NCBI RefSeq assembly: GCF_030696055.1
Contig: NZ_JAUYNP010000052.1
Span: forward strand, 1 to 38,665
Source: Pseudomonas sp.
GTDB lineage: Bacteria > Pseudomonadota > Gammaproteobacteria > Pseudomonadales > Pseudomonadaceae
Direction: 5' to 3'
DNA length: 38,665 nucleotides
This document shows positions 8,140 to 15,760 of the stretch, in pieces. Positions within the stretch are counted from its first letter, which is position 1. Every line of letters starts with the position of its first letter. A model generated the notes under the pieces. That model made no database searches. It was given only the letters and a program-made list of their open reading frames with translations, and was not told the DNA's origin. Position numbers and translations under genes: made by a program.

Positions 8140-10182
8140 TTACTTGACGCGCTGACCCGGCTTGGCGCCGCTGTCCGGGCTGAGCAGGTAGATCTCTTCG
8201 CCGCCTGGGCCAGCTGCCAGCACCATGCCTTCGCTGATGCCGAACTTCATCTTGCGCGCGGCCAGGTTGGCCACGTACAGGGTCAGACGACCTTCCAACT
8301 TGCTTGGGTCCGGGTAGGCGCTCTTGATCCCGCTGAACACATTGCGCTTGGCGTCGCCGATATCCAGGGTCAGACGCAGCAGCTTGTCGGCGCCTTCGAC
8401 GAACTCGGCCTTCTCGATCAGGGCGATACGCAGGTCGACTGCGGCAAAGGCATCGAAGGCGATCTCGGCGGCCAGCGGCTCTTTAGTCAGTTCGCCATTG
8501 CCTTGGGCTACCGGGGCGGCTTCGCTGGCGGCCAGGTCTTCTTTGGAGGCTTCGATCATGGCGCCGATTTTTGCCGGCTCGATACGGGTCAGCAGGGCGC
8601 TGAACGGGTTTAGTTGATGATTTTCCAGGAAAAGCTTGTGGTCGTTCCAGCTTAACGGCGCGACATTGAGGAAGGCTTCGGCGTCGCTGGCCAGCTTCGG
8701 CAGCACGGGCTTCAAAAAGATCACCAGTTGGCGGAACAGGTTCACGCCCAGGGCGCAGATGGCCTGCACTTCGTCCTGCTTGCCGTCCTGTTTGGCCAGG
8801 GACCAGGGCGCCTTGTCGGCGATCCAGGCGTTGGCGCGGTCGGCCAGAGCCATGATCTCTCGCATGGCGCGGGCAAAATCGCGGGCCTCGTAGGCTTCGG
8901 CGATGCTCGGCGCGGCGGCTTGGAAGGCCTCGGTCAGCTCCGGTGCGGCGTTGCCGGCCACCAGCAGGCCGTTGTTGCCCTTGTGGATAAAGCCGGCGCA
9001 ACGGCTGGCGATATTCACCACCTTGCCGACCAGGTCCGAGTTGACCTTCTGCACGAAGTCCTCGAGGTTGAGGTCCAGGTCATCGACGCCGCGGCCGAGC
9101 TTGGCCGCGTAGTAGTAGCGCAGGTATTCCGGGTTGAGGTGATCCAGGTAGGTGCGCGCCTTGATAAAGGTGCCGCGGGACTTGGACATCTTCTGCCCGT
9201 TGACGGTCAGGTAGCCGTGCACGGCTACCGCGGTCGGCTTGCGCAGGCCGGCGCCTTCGAGCATGGCCGGCCAGAACAGGGCGTGGAAGTTGACTATGTC
9301 CTTGCCGATAAAGTGGTACAGCTCGGCGCTCGAATCCTTGTTCCAGAACGCATCGAAGTCCAGCTCAGGGCGCTTGGCACAGAGGTTCTTGAAACTGGCC
9401 ATATAGCCGATCGGCGCGTCCAGCCAGACGTAGAAGTACTTGCCCGGCTCGTCGGGGATTTCGAAACCGAAGTAAGGCGCATCGCGGCTGATGTCCCATT
9501 CTTGCAGGCCGCCATCCAGCCACTCGGCGATCTTATTGGCCACTGCGTCCTGCAGTGCGCCGCCGCGGGTCCAGCTTTTCAGCATGGCCTCGAAGTCCGG
9601 CAGCTTGAAGAAGAAGTGCTTGGAGTCGCGCAGCTCCGGCACGGCACCGGAGATGGCCGAGCGCGGGTTTTTCAGCTCGGTGGGCTCGTAGGTGGCGCCG
9701 CATTTCTCGCAGTTGTCGCCGTACTGGTCTTCCGCCGCGCACTTGGGGCAGGTGCCCTTGATAAAGCGGTCGGCGAGGAACATGCCCTTCTCAGGGTCGA
9801 AGTACTGGGTCACCGAGCGGGTGGCGATATGCCCGGCGTCACGCAGTTTCAGGTAGATGTCCGCGGACAGCTCGCGGTTTTCATCCGAGTGGGTCGAATG
9901 ATAGTTGTCGAAGTTGACTCCGAAATCGGCGAAGTCGGCCGTGTGTTCGGCCTGCACATTGGCGATCAACTGTTCCGGGGTGATGCCTTCCTTTTCGGCG
10001 CGCAGCATGATCGCCGAGCCATGGGCGTCGTCGGCGCAGACGTAGATGGCCTGGTTGCCGCGCAGTTTCTGGAAGCGCACCCACATGTCGGTCTGGATGT
10101 ACTCGAGCATATGGCCAAGGTGAATCGAACCATTGGCATAGGGCAGGGCGCTGGTGACGAGAATCTTGCGGGCTTCGGACAT
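8140..10182 (-). CDS. metG: Methionyl-tRNA synthetase
   Basis: A 680-residue cytosolic enzyme charging tRNA-Met with methionine. The class I HIGH motif reads HLGH (21-24). The knuckle CPKC...CEKCG near 145-161 is the zinc site, [10 protein letters not shown] is the second ATP motif, and the C-terminal 110 residues are the tRNA-binding/dimerisation domain seen in E. coli MetG. I choose ATG 10182 ([18 protein letters not shown]), which matches the E. coli start within a few residues; a GTG at 10197 is a possible alternative. It is divergent from apbC across a repeat-filled 220-bp gap. A -10-like TATAGT is present on this strand at 10225-10220. Confidence 0.97.
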   Translation of the reverse strand: MSEARKILVTSALPYANGSIHLGHMLEYIQTDMWVRFQKLRGNQAIYVCADDAHGSAIMLRAEKEGITPEQLIANVQAEHTADFADFGVNFDNYHSTHSDENRELSADIYLKLRDAGHIATRSVTQYFDPEKGMFLADRFIKGTCPKCAAEDQYGDNCEKCGATYEPTELKNPRSAISGAVPELRDSKHFFFKLPDFEAMLKSWTRGGALQDAVANKIAEWLDGGLQEWDISRDAPYFGFEIPDEPGKYFYVWLDAPIGYMASFKNLCAKRPELDFDAFWNKDSSAELYHFIGKDIVNFHALFWPAMLEGAGLRKPTAVAVHGYLTVNGQKMSKSRGTFIKARTYLDHLNPEYLRYYYAAKLGRGVDDLDLNLEDFVQKVNSDLVGKVVNIASRCAGFIHKGNNGLLVAGNAAPELTEAFQAAAPSIAEAYEARDFARAMREIMALADRANAWIADKAPWSLAKQDGKQDEVQAICALGVNLFRQLVIFLKPVLPKLASDAEAFLNVAPLSWNDHKLFLENHQLNPFSALLTRIEPAKIGAMIEASKEDLAASEAAPVAQGNGELTKEPLAAEIAFDAFAAVDLRIALIEKAEFVEGADKLLRLTLDIGDAKRNVFSGIKSAYPDPSKLEGRLTLYVANLAARKMKFGISEGMVLAAGPGGEEIYLLSPDSGAKPGQRVK

Positions 10183-10228
10183 GGGGATCGGCTGCACTGG
10201 TAACTCAGGGGAGCCGGCAACTATAAAG

Positions 10229-10356
10229 GAAGCGGCAAGCTACAAGCCAGAAGTGACAAGAAAAAGCCTTGCAATCCAGGGGTGGATTGGCCCCTCTTGC
10301 TTGCAGCTTGCAGCTTGCAGCTTGCAGCTTGCAGCTTGCAGCTTGCAGCTTGCAGC
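10229..10356. repeat. Heptanucleotide tandem array with a degenerate inverted arm, between metG and apbC
   Basis: Eight perfect, head-to-tail copies of TTGCAGC fill 10301-10356, preceded by a partial copy CTTGC at 10296-10300. To the left, 10229-10260 holds looser copies of the same unit in the opposite orientation (for example GCGGCAAGCTACAAGCC), so the whole can fold into a long imperfect hairpin. A small dyad CAATCC/GGATTG (10272-10289) lies in the loop. The unit contains the self-complementary tetramers TGCA and AGCT. Similar heptamer strings occur between genes in many Pseudomonas; function is unknown. There are no spacers, so it is not CRISPR. Confidence 0.9.
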
Positions 10357-10359
10357 TGC

Positions 10360-10368
10360 TGCTATGAT
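10360..10368 (+). promoter_or_regulatory. Extended -10 promoter element of apbC
   Basis: TGCTATGAT matches an extended -10 (TGnTATnAT) starting four bases after the last heptamer. The TTGCAG units of the array are the only -35 candidates, at spacings of 14 or 21, so their number or phase could matter little or a lot. It lies 35 bases upstream of the apbC ATG. Confidence 0.45.
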
Positions 10369-10403
10369 GTCCGCCTGCTTTACTCAGCCTTTCGGAGCCC
10401 TCC

Positions 10404-11498
10404 ATGAGTGTCGTTACCCGCGCAGCGGTCGAAGCCGCATTGTCCCAATACACAGATCCCCATCTGAATCAGGACCCGGTCAGCGCCGGCTGTCTGCGTG
10501 AGGTGGATATTCAGGGCGGCAAGGTCAGCGTGCGCCTGGAGTTGGGTTACGCCGCTGGATTGTTCAAGAGTGGTTGGGCGCAGATGCTGCAAATGGTCCT
10601 GGAAAACCTCGAGGGTGTCGAGCGCGCCCAGGTGCAGGTCGATTGCCTGATCGAGGCGCACAAGGCCCAGGATCAGGTGCCGGCCCTGGCCAATGTGAAG
10701 AACGTGATAGCCGTGGCCTCCGGCAAGGGCGGTGTGGGCAAGTCCACCACCGCAGCCAACCTGGCCCTGGCCCTGGCCCGCGAAGGCGCCAAGGTCGGCA
10801 TCCTCGATGCGGATATCTATGGTCCCAGTCAGGGCATCATGTTCGGCATCCCCGAAGGCACGCGGCCGGAGGTGAAGGAGCAGAAGTGGTTCGTGCCGCT
10901 CAAGGCCCATGGCGTGGAAGTGATGTCCATGGCCTTCCTGACTGATGAGAACACCCCGGTGGTCTGGCGCGGGCCCATGGTTTCCGGGGCGTTGATCCAG
11001 TTGATCACCCAGACCGCCTGGGATGACCTGGATTACCTGGTGGTGGACATGCCGCCGGGCACCGGCGATATCCAACTGACCTTGGCGCAGAAGGTGCCGG
11101 TAGCTGGCGCGGTGATAGTCACCACGCCGCAGGACCTGGCCCTGCTGGATGCCAAGAAAGGTATCGAGATGTTCCGCAAAGTGAATATCCCGGTGCTGGG
11201 TGTGGTGGAGAATATGGCCGTGCATATCTGCTCGAACTGCGGGCATGCCGAGCACCTGTTCGGCGAGGGCGGTGGCGAGAAACTGGCGGCGCAGTTCGGC
11301 GTCGATCTGCTGGCCTCCTTGCCCTTGTCGATGGCCATTCGCATGCAGTCCGATGGCGGCAAGCCGACCACCATCGCCGATCCGGAAAGCCAGATCGCGA
11401 TGATCTACCAGGAAACTGCGCGCAATGTCGGCGCGCGTATCGCCCAGATTGGCCGGCAGGCGCAAGGCATGCCGAGCATCGAGGTGAGCGAAGACTGA
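10404..11498 (+). CDS. apbC: ApbC/Mrp iron-sulfur cluster carrier ATPase
   Basis: A 364-residue cytosolic P-loop ATPase of the Mrp/NBP35 family that binds and passes on [4Fe-4S] clusters. It opens with a DUF59/MIP18-like domain (about 1-90). The deviant Walker A GKGGVGKST is at 107-115, and the bridging cluster motif is C276-x2-C279 in HICSNCGH. GGAG lies eight bases before the ATG. It is unrelated to the Mrp-type antiporter near the window end despite the shared name. Divergent from metG, as in P. aeruginosa from memory. It ends in a hairpin terminator and is monocistronic. Confidence 0.95.
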   Translation: MSVVTRAAVEAALSQYTDPHLNQDPVSAGCLREVDIQGGKVSVRLELGYAAGLFKSGWAQMLQMVLENLEGVERAQVQVDCLIEAHKAQDQVPALANVKNVIAVASGKGGVGKSTTAANLALALAREGAKVGILDADIYGPSQGIMFGIPEGTRPEVKEQKWFVPLKAHGVEVMSMAFLTDENTPVVWRGPMVSGALIQLITQTAWDDLDYLVVDMPPGTGDIQLTLAQKVPVAGAVIVTTPQDLALLDAKKGIEMFRKVNIPVLGVVENMAVHICSNCGHAEHLFGEGGGEKLAAQFGVDLLASLPLSMAIRMQSDGGKPTTIADPESQIAMIYQETARNVGARIAQIGRQAQGMPSIEVSED

Positions 11499-11504
11499 GC
11501 AAAG

Positions 11505-11536
11505 ATGCCGCGCGCCTGCAGGGTGCGCGGCATTTT
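11505..11536 (+). terminator. Terminator of apbC
   Basis: ATGCCGCGC (11505-11513) pairs with GCGCGGCAT (11525-11533), followed by TTT, directly after the apbC stop. Confidence 0.7.
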
Positions 11537-11641
11537 AGCGAGACGCTTGATAAAACCAGCGCCCACAAAAATTTTCCGGGAGAAATTTTTGACGCTGCGT
11601 AGCGGCGGCCCGCAGGGTGGCCGTCAGGGATGAGCGGCCAC

Positions 11642-11670
11642 AAAAAAGCCCCGCACTAGGCGGGGCTTTT
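11642..11670. terminator. Terminator of the cold-shock gene
   Basis: AAAAAAGCCCCGC and GCGGGGCTTTT form an 11-bp stem with a 5-base loop. On the minus strand it ends in six T residues, suited to ending the cold-shock transcript that stops at 11693; it could also stop read-through from apbC. Confidence 0.88.
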
Positions 11671-11692
11671 CTTGCAGCTAGGTTAGATCAGG

Positions 11693-11902
11693 TTATACAA
11701 CCTGAACTTCCTCAGCCTGCATGCCTTTCTGACCACGGGTGGCCACGAAAGTAACTTGCTGGCCTTCTTTCAGGCTCTTGAAGCCATCGCTCTGGATAGC
11801 TTTGAAGTGTACAAACAGGTCGTCACCGGATTGCGGGGTGATGAAGCCGTAGCCTTTCTCATCGTTGAACCACTTTACGGTGCCATTCTGACGATTCGAC
11901 AT
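11693..11902 (-). CDS. capB: Cold-shock domain protein, CapB/CspA type
   Basis: A 69-residue single cold-shock domain that binds single-stranded RNA/DNA. RNP1 (KGYGFI) and RNP2 (LFVHF) are intact, and the opening [17 protein letters not shown] and the ending [13 protein letters not shown] match the Pseudomonas CapB subgroup. A strong AGGAG lies seven bases before the ATG inside an AT-rich leader (TTATTAATATTG). Such genes usually have long structured leaders acting as RNA thermosensors, and the 323-bp gap upstream leaves room for one, but I cannot fix the transcript start. The assignment to CapB rather than another Csp paralogue is by resemblance. Confidence 0.9.
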   Translation of the reverse strand: MSNRQNGTVKWFNDEKGYGFITPQSGDDLFVHFKAIQSDGFKSLKEGQQVTFVATRGQKGMQAEEVQVV

Positions 11903-12225
11903 GTGATGTCTCCTAACAATATTAATAACAGCCCTGGAAAAGCCCAGGCCGGGACTGAGTGCAACGAGTACTAGGAGTCGGACGATGTTTGGATCGAAAT
12001 CTAGGCATCAAGTAGCGATTCGCGGTGACACATGCAGCACAGTGGGGCCACCATACCCGCTTTTAGCGCTAAGCGCGAATGCTCTGTGCATCTTTCTGTT
12101 ATTTACCGATGGGCAGGCATCTCTCCATTTGCCGGATGGCCTCGCGCAACAGTCTTTGAACCCTGTGGCCGGCCCCGGTAAGATGCGCTCACTTTTTCAT
12201 CATTAGCTTCTTCAGGACGCCCGCC
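11903..12225. other. Divergent intergenic region capB / dcd
   Basis: These 323 bases carry the leader of capB on the minus strand and the dcd promoter on the plus strand (12156-12184). A perfect 10-base palindrome TTAGCGCTAA is at 12063-12072. No open frame has a start with a ribosome site or any recognisable protein. The stretch 11903-11960 is AT-rich compared with its surroundings, as expected for a cold-shock 5' leader. Confidence 0.6.
12156..12184 (+). promoter_or_regulatory. Sigma70 promoter of dcd
   Basis: TTGAAC (12156-12161), a 17-base spacer and TAAGAT (12179-12184) lie about 40 bases upstream of the dcd ATG. Spacing and both hexamers fit a housekeeping promoter well. Confidence 0.6.
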
Positions 12226-12792
12226 ATGAGCATTAAATCGGATAAGTGGATTCGCCGCATGGCCCAAGAGCACGGCATGATCGAACCTTTCGTCGAGCGC
12301 CAGGTGCGTAATGAGGGGGCCGAACGCCTGATCTCCTACGGCGTTTCCAGCTATGGCTACGATGTGCGCTGCGCCGATGAATTCAAGGTGTTCACCAATA
12401 TCAACTCGGCCACGGTCGACCCGAAGAATTTCGATGAGAAAAGCTTCGTCGATGTGAAAAGCGATGTGTGCATCATTCCGCCCAACTCCTTCGCTTTGGC
12501 CCGCACCGTGGAATTCTTCCGTATCCCCCGGGATGTGCTGACCATCTGCTTGGGCAAAAGCACCTATGCGCGCTGCGGCATCATAGTCAACGTCACCCCG
12601 CTGGAGCCGGAGTGGGAAGGCCATGTGACCCTGGAGTTCTCCAACACCACCACCCTGCCGGCGAAGATCTATGCCAACGAGGGCGTGGCGCAGATGCTGT
12701 TCCTGCAATCCGACGAGGCCTGCGAGGTGTCCTACAAGGACCGCGGCGGCAAGTACCAGGGCCAGCTCGGCGTGACCCTGCCGAGGGCCTGA
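12226..12792 (+). CDS. dcd: dCTP deaminase
   Basis: A 188-residue enzyme deaminating dCTP to dUTP, feeding thymidylate synthesis. The nucleotide-binding segment GKSTYAR (110-116) and the catalytic Glu of HVTLEFSN (E137 here, equivalent to E. coli E138) are present, with the C-terminal [14 protein letters not shown] closing over the nucleotide. Length matches the Pseudomonas protein. It is single-gene, with a good promoter upstream and a terminator directly downstream. Confidence 0.96.
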   Translation: MSIKSDKWIRRMAQEHGMIEPFVERQVRNEGAERLISYGVSSYGYDVRCADEFKVFTNINSATVDPKNFDEKSFVDVKSDVCIIPPNSFALARTVEFFRIPRDVLTICLGKSTYARCGIIVNVTPLEPEWEGHVTLEFSNTTTLPAKIYANEGVAQMLFLQSDEACEVSYKDRGGKYQGQLGVTLPRA

Positions 12793-12818
12793 CAGGGCGT
12801 CGGATGCATTAATAAGAG

Positions 12819-12842
12819 AGCCGGGCATTGCCCGGCTTTCTT
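12819..12842 (+). terminator. Terminator of dcd
   Basis: AGCCGGGC and GCCCGGCT pair around a 3-base loop (12827-12829), followed by TTCTT. Confidence 0.85.
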
Positions 12843-12926
12843 ATGGCCATCTCCCAGCCAAATGCTGCGAATTTTTCCGCGACATTCGCGGCTGAAACCA
12901 CTCTGCTGCACGCGTAGCGCATGGGT

Positions 12927-13358
12927 CTAGTTGAATTGCTGCCTGTAATGCTTCATCACGTCGCTGAGTGCGGCGGTGGTGACGGCCGTGGAGACACCGA
13001 ACATGAGAATGCCGTTGGCTGCTTCCAGGGCGCTGAGCAACTGCCACTTGGGCGATAGCACCACATCGCCGTAACCGAGGGTGGCGAAGGTTACGCCGGA
13101 AAAGTACAGGGCCTGGGATAGGCTCTGGAATTCGCCGAGAAAGACGAACAGTAGCGCCCAGATGCCCATTTGCATTAGGTTGCCAAACATCATCAGCAGC
13201 ATCACCAGGCTAAGGATCAGAATGGTGTTGCCACGTCCGTGGCGCTCGCGGCTCTGCCGATAGTGCAGGTAGTGGTGCAGGCTGAGGCCGACCATCGCGG
13301 CCTGCAGTACCAGGCACAGCACTGTCATGGGTATTCCGATCAGCAGGTTCAGGAGCAT
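12927..13358 (-). CDS. Small potassium channel-like membrane protein
   Basis: A 143-residue membrane protein with hydrophobic segments at about 5-28, 45-75 and 105-130 and a pore loop between the last two. The filter TLGYGD (93-98) is the K+ channel signature TxGYGD, placed as in two-helix ion channels (Ion_trans_2). No RCK or cyclic-nucleotide domain follows, so gating is unclear; the C-terminus is only a short basic tail. GAGGA lies five bases before the ATG. The AI-2E family gene lies upstream on the same strand, 131 bp away, so co-transcription is possible. Confidence 0.85.
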   Translation of the reverse strand: MLLNLLIGIPMTVLCLVLQAAMVGLSLHHYLHYRQSRERHGRGNTILILSLVMLLMMFGNLMQMGIWALLFVFLGEFQSLSQALYFSGVTFATLGYGDVVLSPKWQLLSALEAANGILMFGVSTAVTTAALSDVMKHYRQQFN

Positions 13359-13489
13359 GGTTTTCCTCGTGGGGCTGAGGGCTGTCCCAGTGGTCGATCC
13401 AACTCTGCCGTGGCGACTGGACGTCCGGGCCCAGGTTCATCTAGCTACCCAGGGTGGCTGCGGCCAGCAATGCCCGAACGTGTAGGTGC

Positions 13490-14593
13490 TTACTCGCCAT
13501 CCTGCGGATCGGTCGCGTTATTGATTTGGGGGCTGTCGACCCATTGCCAGAACAGTTTGTAGCCCACGGCCAGCAGCACCGGCCCGATGAACAGGCCAAT
13601 GATGCCGCCATTCACCATGCCGCCCAGGGCGCCGATCAGTACCACCGGCATCGGTACGTCGACCCCGCGACCGAGCAGCAGAGGCTTGAGTACGTTGTCG
13701 GCAAGGCCGGCGACGAAGGTGTAGATGGCGAAGATGATAGTGGTCAGGGTGGCCCCTTCGGTGAAGAAGACGAAGGCGATCACCGGCAGGGTGATCAAGG
13801 TGGCTGGCAACTGCATGATCCCCAGCAGCAACACGACCAGGGCCAACAGGCCGGCACCGGGAACCCCTATAAAGACGAAACCAGCACCGATCAGCAGCAT
13901 CTGGATGAAGGCGATGCCGATCACCCCCTGGGCGACGGCACGGATGGTCGCAGTGCACAGCTCGACCAGCGCATCGCCGTGCGGCGCCTCGATCACGCGC
14001 GTCGCGATGCGTTGGGCACTGCGCTGGCCAGCTTTGCCATAGGCCATGATGATGCCGGCAATCATCAGTGCGGCGATGAATACCAACATGCCAATGCCCA
14101 CCTCGGCGATTTGCCCGAGCAGGCTCAGGGTCATGTTTTTGAGTTGCGGTGCCAGACGCTGCAGGACTCCGCTCAGGTCGGAAGCCGATTGCGCCCAGAA
14201 ACCATGTAACTGTTTGCCGATTAGCGGCCACTGGGCCACGGCATCCGGTGGCGGCGGGATAGGTACGCCACCTGACTTGACTGCGGCAATCACCGCTTGA
14301 ACCGACTCGGTCAGGGACGTGCCGAGCAGGTAGATAGGGATCAGCAGGATGGCGATGGCAAACAGCACCAGCAGGGTGGCGGCCCGCCTATCGCTATGGC
14401 CGGTACGCGCCTTGATCAGGTTGTGCAGCGGGTAGAGGGTGATGGCGAGGATCAGGGCCCAGCACATCAGACTGAGGAAGGGGCTGAACACCCCGTAGCA
14501 GGCAATCACCAGGGCAGTGATCAGGCCTGCTCGGATCAGCGTGTCGAGGAGCGTGCGAGTTAACTGCCTTCCTGGTGGGCCGGTGTGCGCCAT
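13490..14593 (-). CDS. AI-2E family transporter (former UPF0118)
   Basis: A 367-residue inner-membrane protein with about eight hydrophobic segments in the 2 + long loop + 5-6 layout of the AI-2E/YdiK/TqsA family. PMPVVLIGALGGMVNGGIIGLFIGPV (about 315-340) is the conserved C-terminal block. Members have been linked to autoinducer-2 export and, in some cases, Na+/H+ exchange; substrate cannot be told from sequence. AAGGA is seven bases upstream of the ATG. It lies between the deleted nadE copy and the K+ channel gene, all on the minus strand. Confidence 0.88.
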   Translation of the reverse strand: MAHTGPPGRQLTRTLLDTLIRAGLITALVIACYGVFSPFLSLMCWALILAITLYPLHNLIKARTGHSDRRAATLLVLFAIAILLIPIYLLGTSLTESVQAVIAAVKSGGVPIPPPPDAVAQWPLIGKQLHGFWAQSASDLSGVLQRLAPQLKNMTLSLLGQIAEVGIGMLVFIAALMIAGIIMAYGKAGQRSAQRIATRVIEAPHGDALVELCTATIRAVAQGVIGIAFIQMLLIGAGFVFIGVPGAGLLALVVLLLGIMQLPATLITLPVIAFVFFTEGATLTTIIFAIYTFVAGLADNVLKPLLLGRGVDVPMPVVLIGALGGMVNGGIIGLFIGPVLLAVGYKLFWQWVDSPQINNATDPQDGE

Positions 14594-14784
14594 ATGGCTT
14601 TCCTTTGCTGAGGTGACTGAGAGCCTGTCCAGACTCTGCTGCGTGTCTGCCAGGCTGAATGGCGCCGTGCCTGACCTTTGCTCGCGGGGGGTAACAGATT
14701 CTTAGCTCAGCCCGGACTGAGTGGCCCGGCTGTTACTGCAAAAGCGTAGCCTGCCGCAGGCGTTTCAGCCCACGACCTTGGTGC

Positions 14785-15450
14785 TCAGCCTGTATTTCTT
14801 CTTGTGGGGTGCGCGGTACCCAGTAAAGGCTCTATATAAGCCTCTGCGGAGACTGCGCAGGGCGCCAGCGGCAGCTCGCGCTTGTGGCGGGTGTTGTCAT
14901 ATGTGCGCACGATGCTGGCGTAGGCGTGCTCGTTCAGCGGCTGGCCATGCAGGTAAACATCGATTTTGGCATGGCTGACGTCGTGGGCTTCCTCGTCCGG
15001 TTTGCCCGGGCGCAGTTCTTCCAGATCGGCGGTTGGGGTTTTCATCTCCAGGTGTTCAGGTGCGCCCAGGTGCCGGGCGATGGCGCGTACCTGGCCTTTG
15101 ACCAGGCCCGATAGCGGGGCCAGGTCGCAGGTGCCGTCACCGAATTTGGTGACGAAACCCATCACCGTTTCGGCGGCGTGGTCGGTGCCTATCACCAGGC
15201 CGTTGTTGGCGTTGTCGATGGCGAACTGGGCGACCATGCGAATGCGTGCCTTGATATTGCCGACCACTAAGTCGCGGCGGGCGTCGGTCAGTTGCTGCAA
15301 GTGGCTGACCTGCTCGCCGAGAGCGTGCACGCTGCTTGCGATATTCACTGTGTCTTCCAGGTTGGCGCGGATGAACTGCAGCGCGGCTTGGTCGGTGAAA
15401 GGCGGCTCCAGGTCGAGGGCGGCGGCTACTTCGGCTTGGCGGTTGCTCAT
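14785..15450 (-). pseudogene. nadE: NAD synthetase paralogue with internal in-frame deletion
   Basis: 221 residues aligning with ammonia-dependent NAD+ synthetase. [53 protein letters not shown] and [11 protein letters not shown] are all family blocks. The N-terminal 20 residues ([11 protein letters not shown]) also match, but the next block of roughly 75-80 residues, including the PP-loop SGGxDS that activates the substrate with ATP, is missing, and the frame jumps straight to [14 protein letters not shown]. The junction lies near 15370-15395 and the frame stays open. Without the PP-loop it cannot be a working synthetase; a complete nadE is probably elsewhere. It could be a young pseudogene, a recruited fragment or an assembly error. 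No good ribosome site is visible. Confidence 0.8.
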
Positions 15451-15760
15451 TTCAAGGTTTTTACTGAGCGTTGCAAATGCAGGCGCATGCGGCGAGTAGG
15501 CGCGAGCAGCATGCGTTGCTGATATAGGGGCGCGCGCAAAGCTTAATGCGAAATCCCCTGGGTCGATGCGTTTAAACGCTGAGTTTAGAGCTGCAGGGCA
15601 TGAATTCTGGGCATTAGCAGGCCGAAGGGGCGTTGGCAGGGTAAATCCCAGGCAAAAGAAAGGGCGCTATAAGCGCCCTAAAACGATGATCTATGGAGTA
15701 AGTCCATTTACTCAGAGCGGCAGCCGCTGAATTGGTTCAATGGCTGCCGACGAACGGTCG
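15451..15760. other. Intergenic region between the nadE remnant and quiP
   Basis: 310 bases with no credible gene. The only clear element is the quiP terminator at 15655-15679. The promoter of the nadE remnant should lie in 15451-15560, but I see no convincing hexamers. Base composition is somewhat lower in GC than the flanking genes. Confidence 0.5.
15655..15679 (-). terminator. Terminator of quiP
   Basis: AGGGCGCT (15661-15668) and AGCGCCCT (15672-15679) form a perfect 8-bp stem. Read on the minus strand, it is followed by TTTCTTTT, about 80 bases after the quiP stop. Confidence 0.8.

Noticed and set aside
8728..10203. 491-codon plus-strand frame opposite metG
   Set aside because: Antisense shadow of a clear MetRS gene.
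10296..10356. CRISPR-like array
   Set aside because: The seven-base units are contiguous with no spacers and no cas genes are present.
10404..11498. Link between this mrp/apbC gene and the Mrp-type antiporter at 33-38 kb
   Set aside because: Shared name only; one is a P-loop iron-sulfur carrier, the other a membrane antiporter complex.
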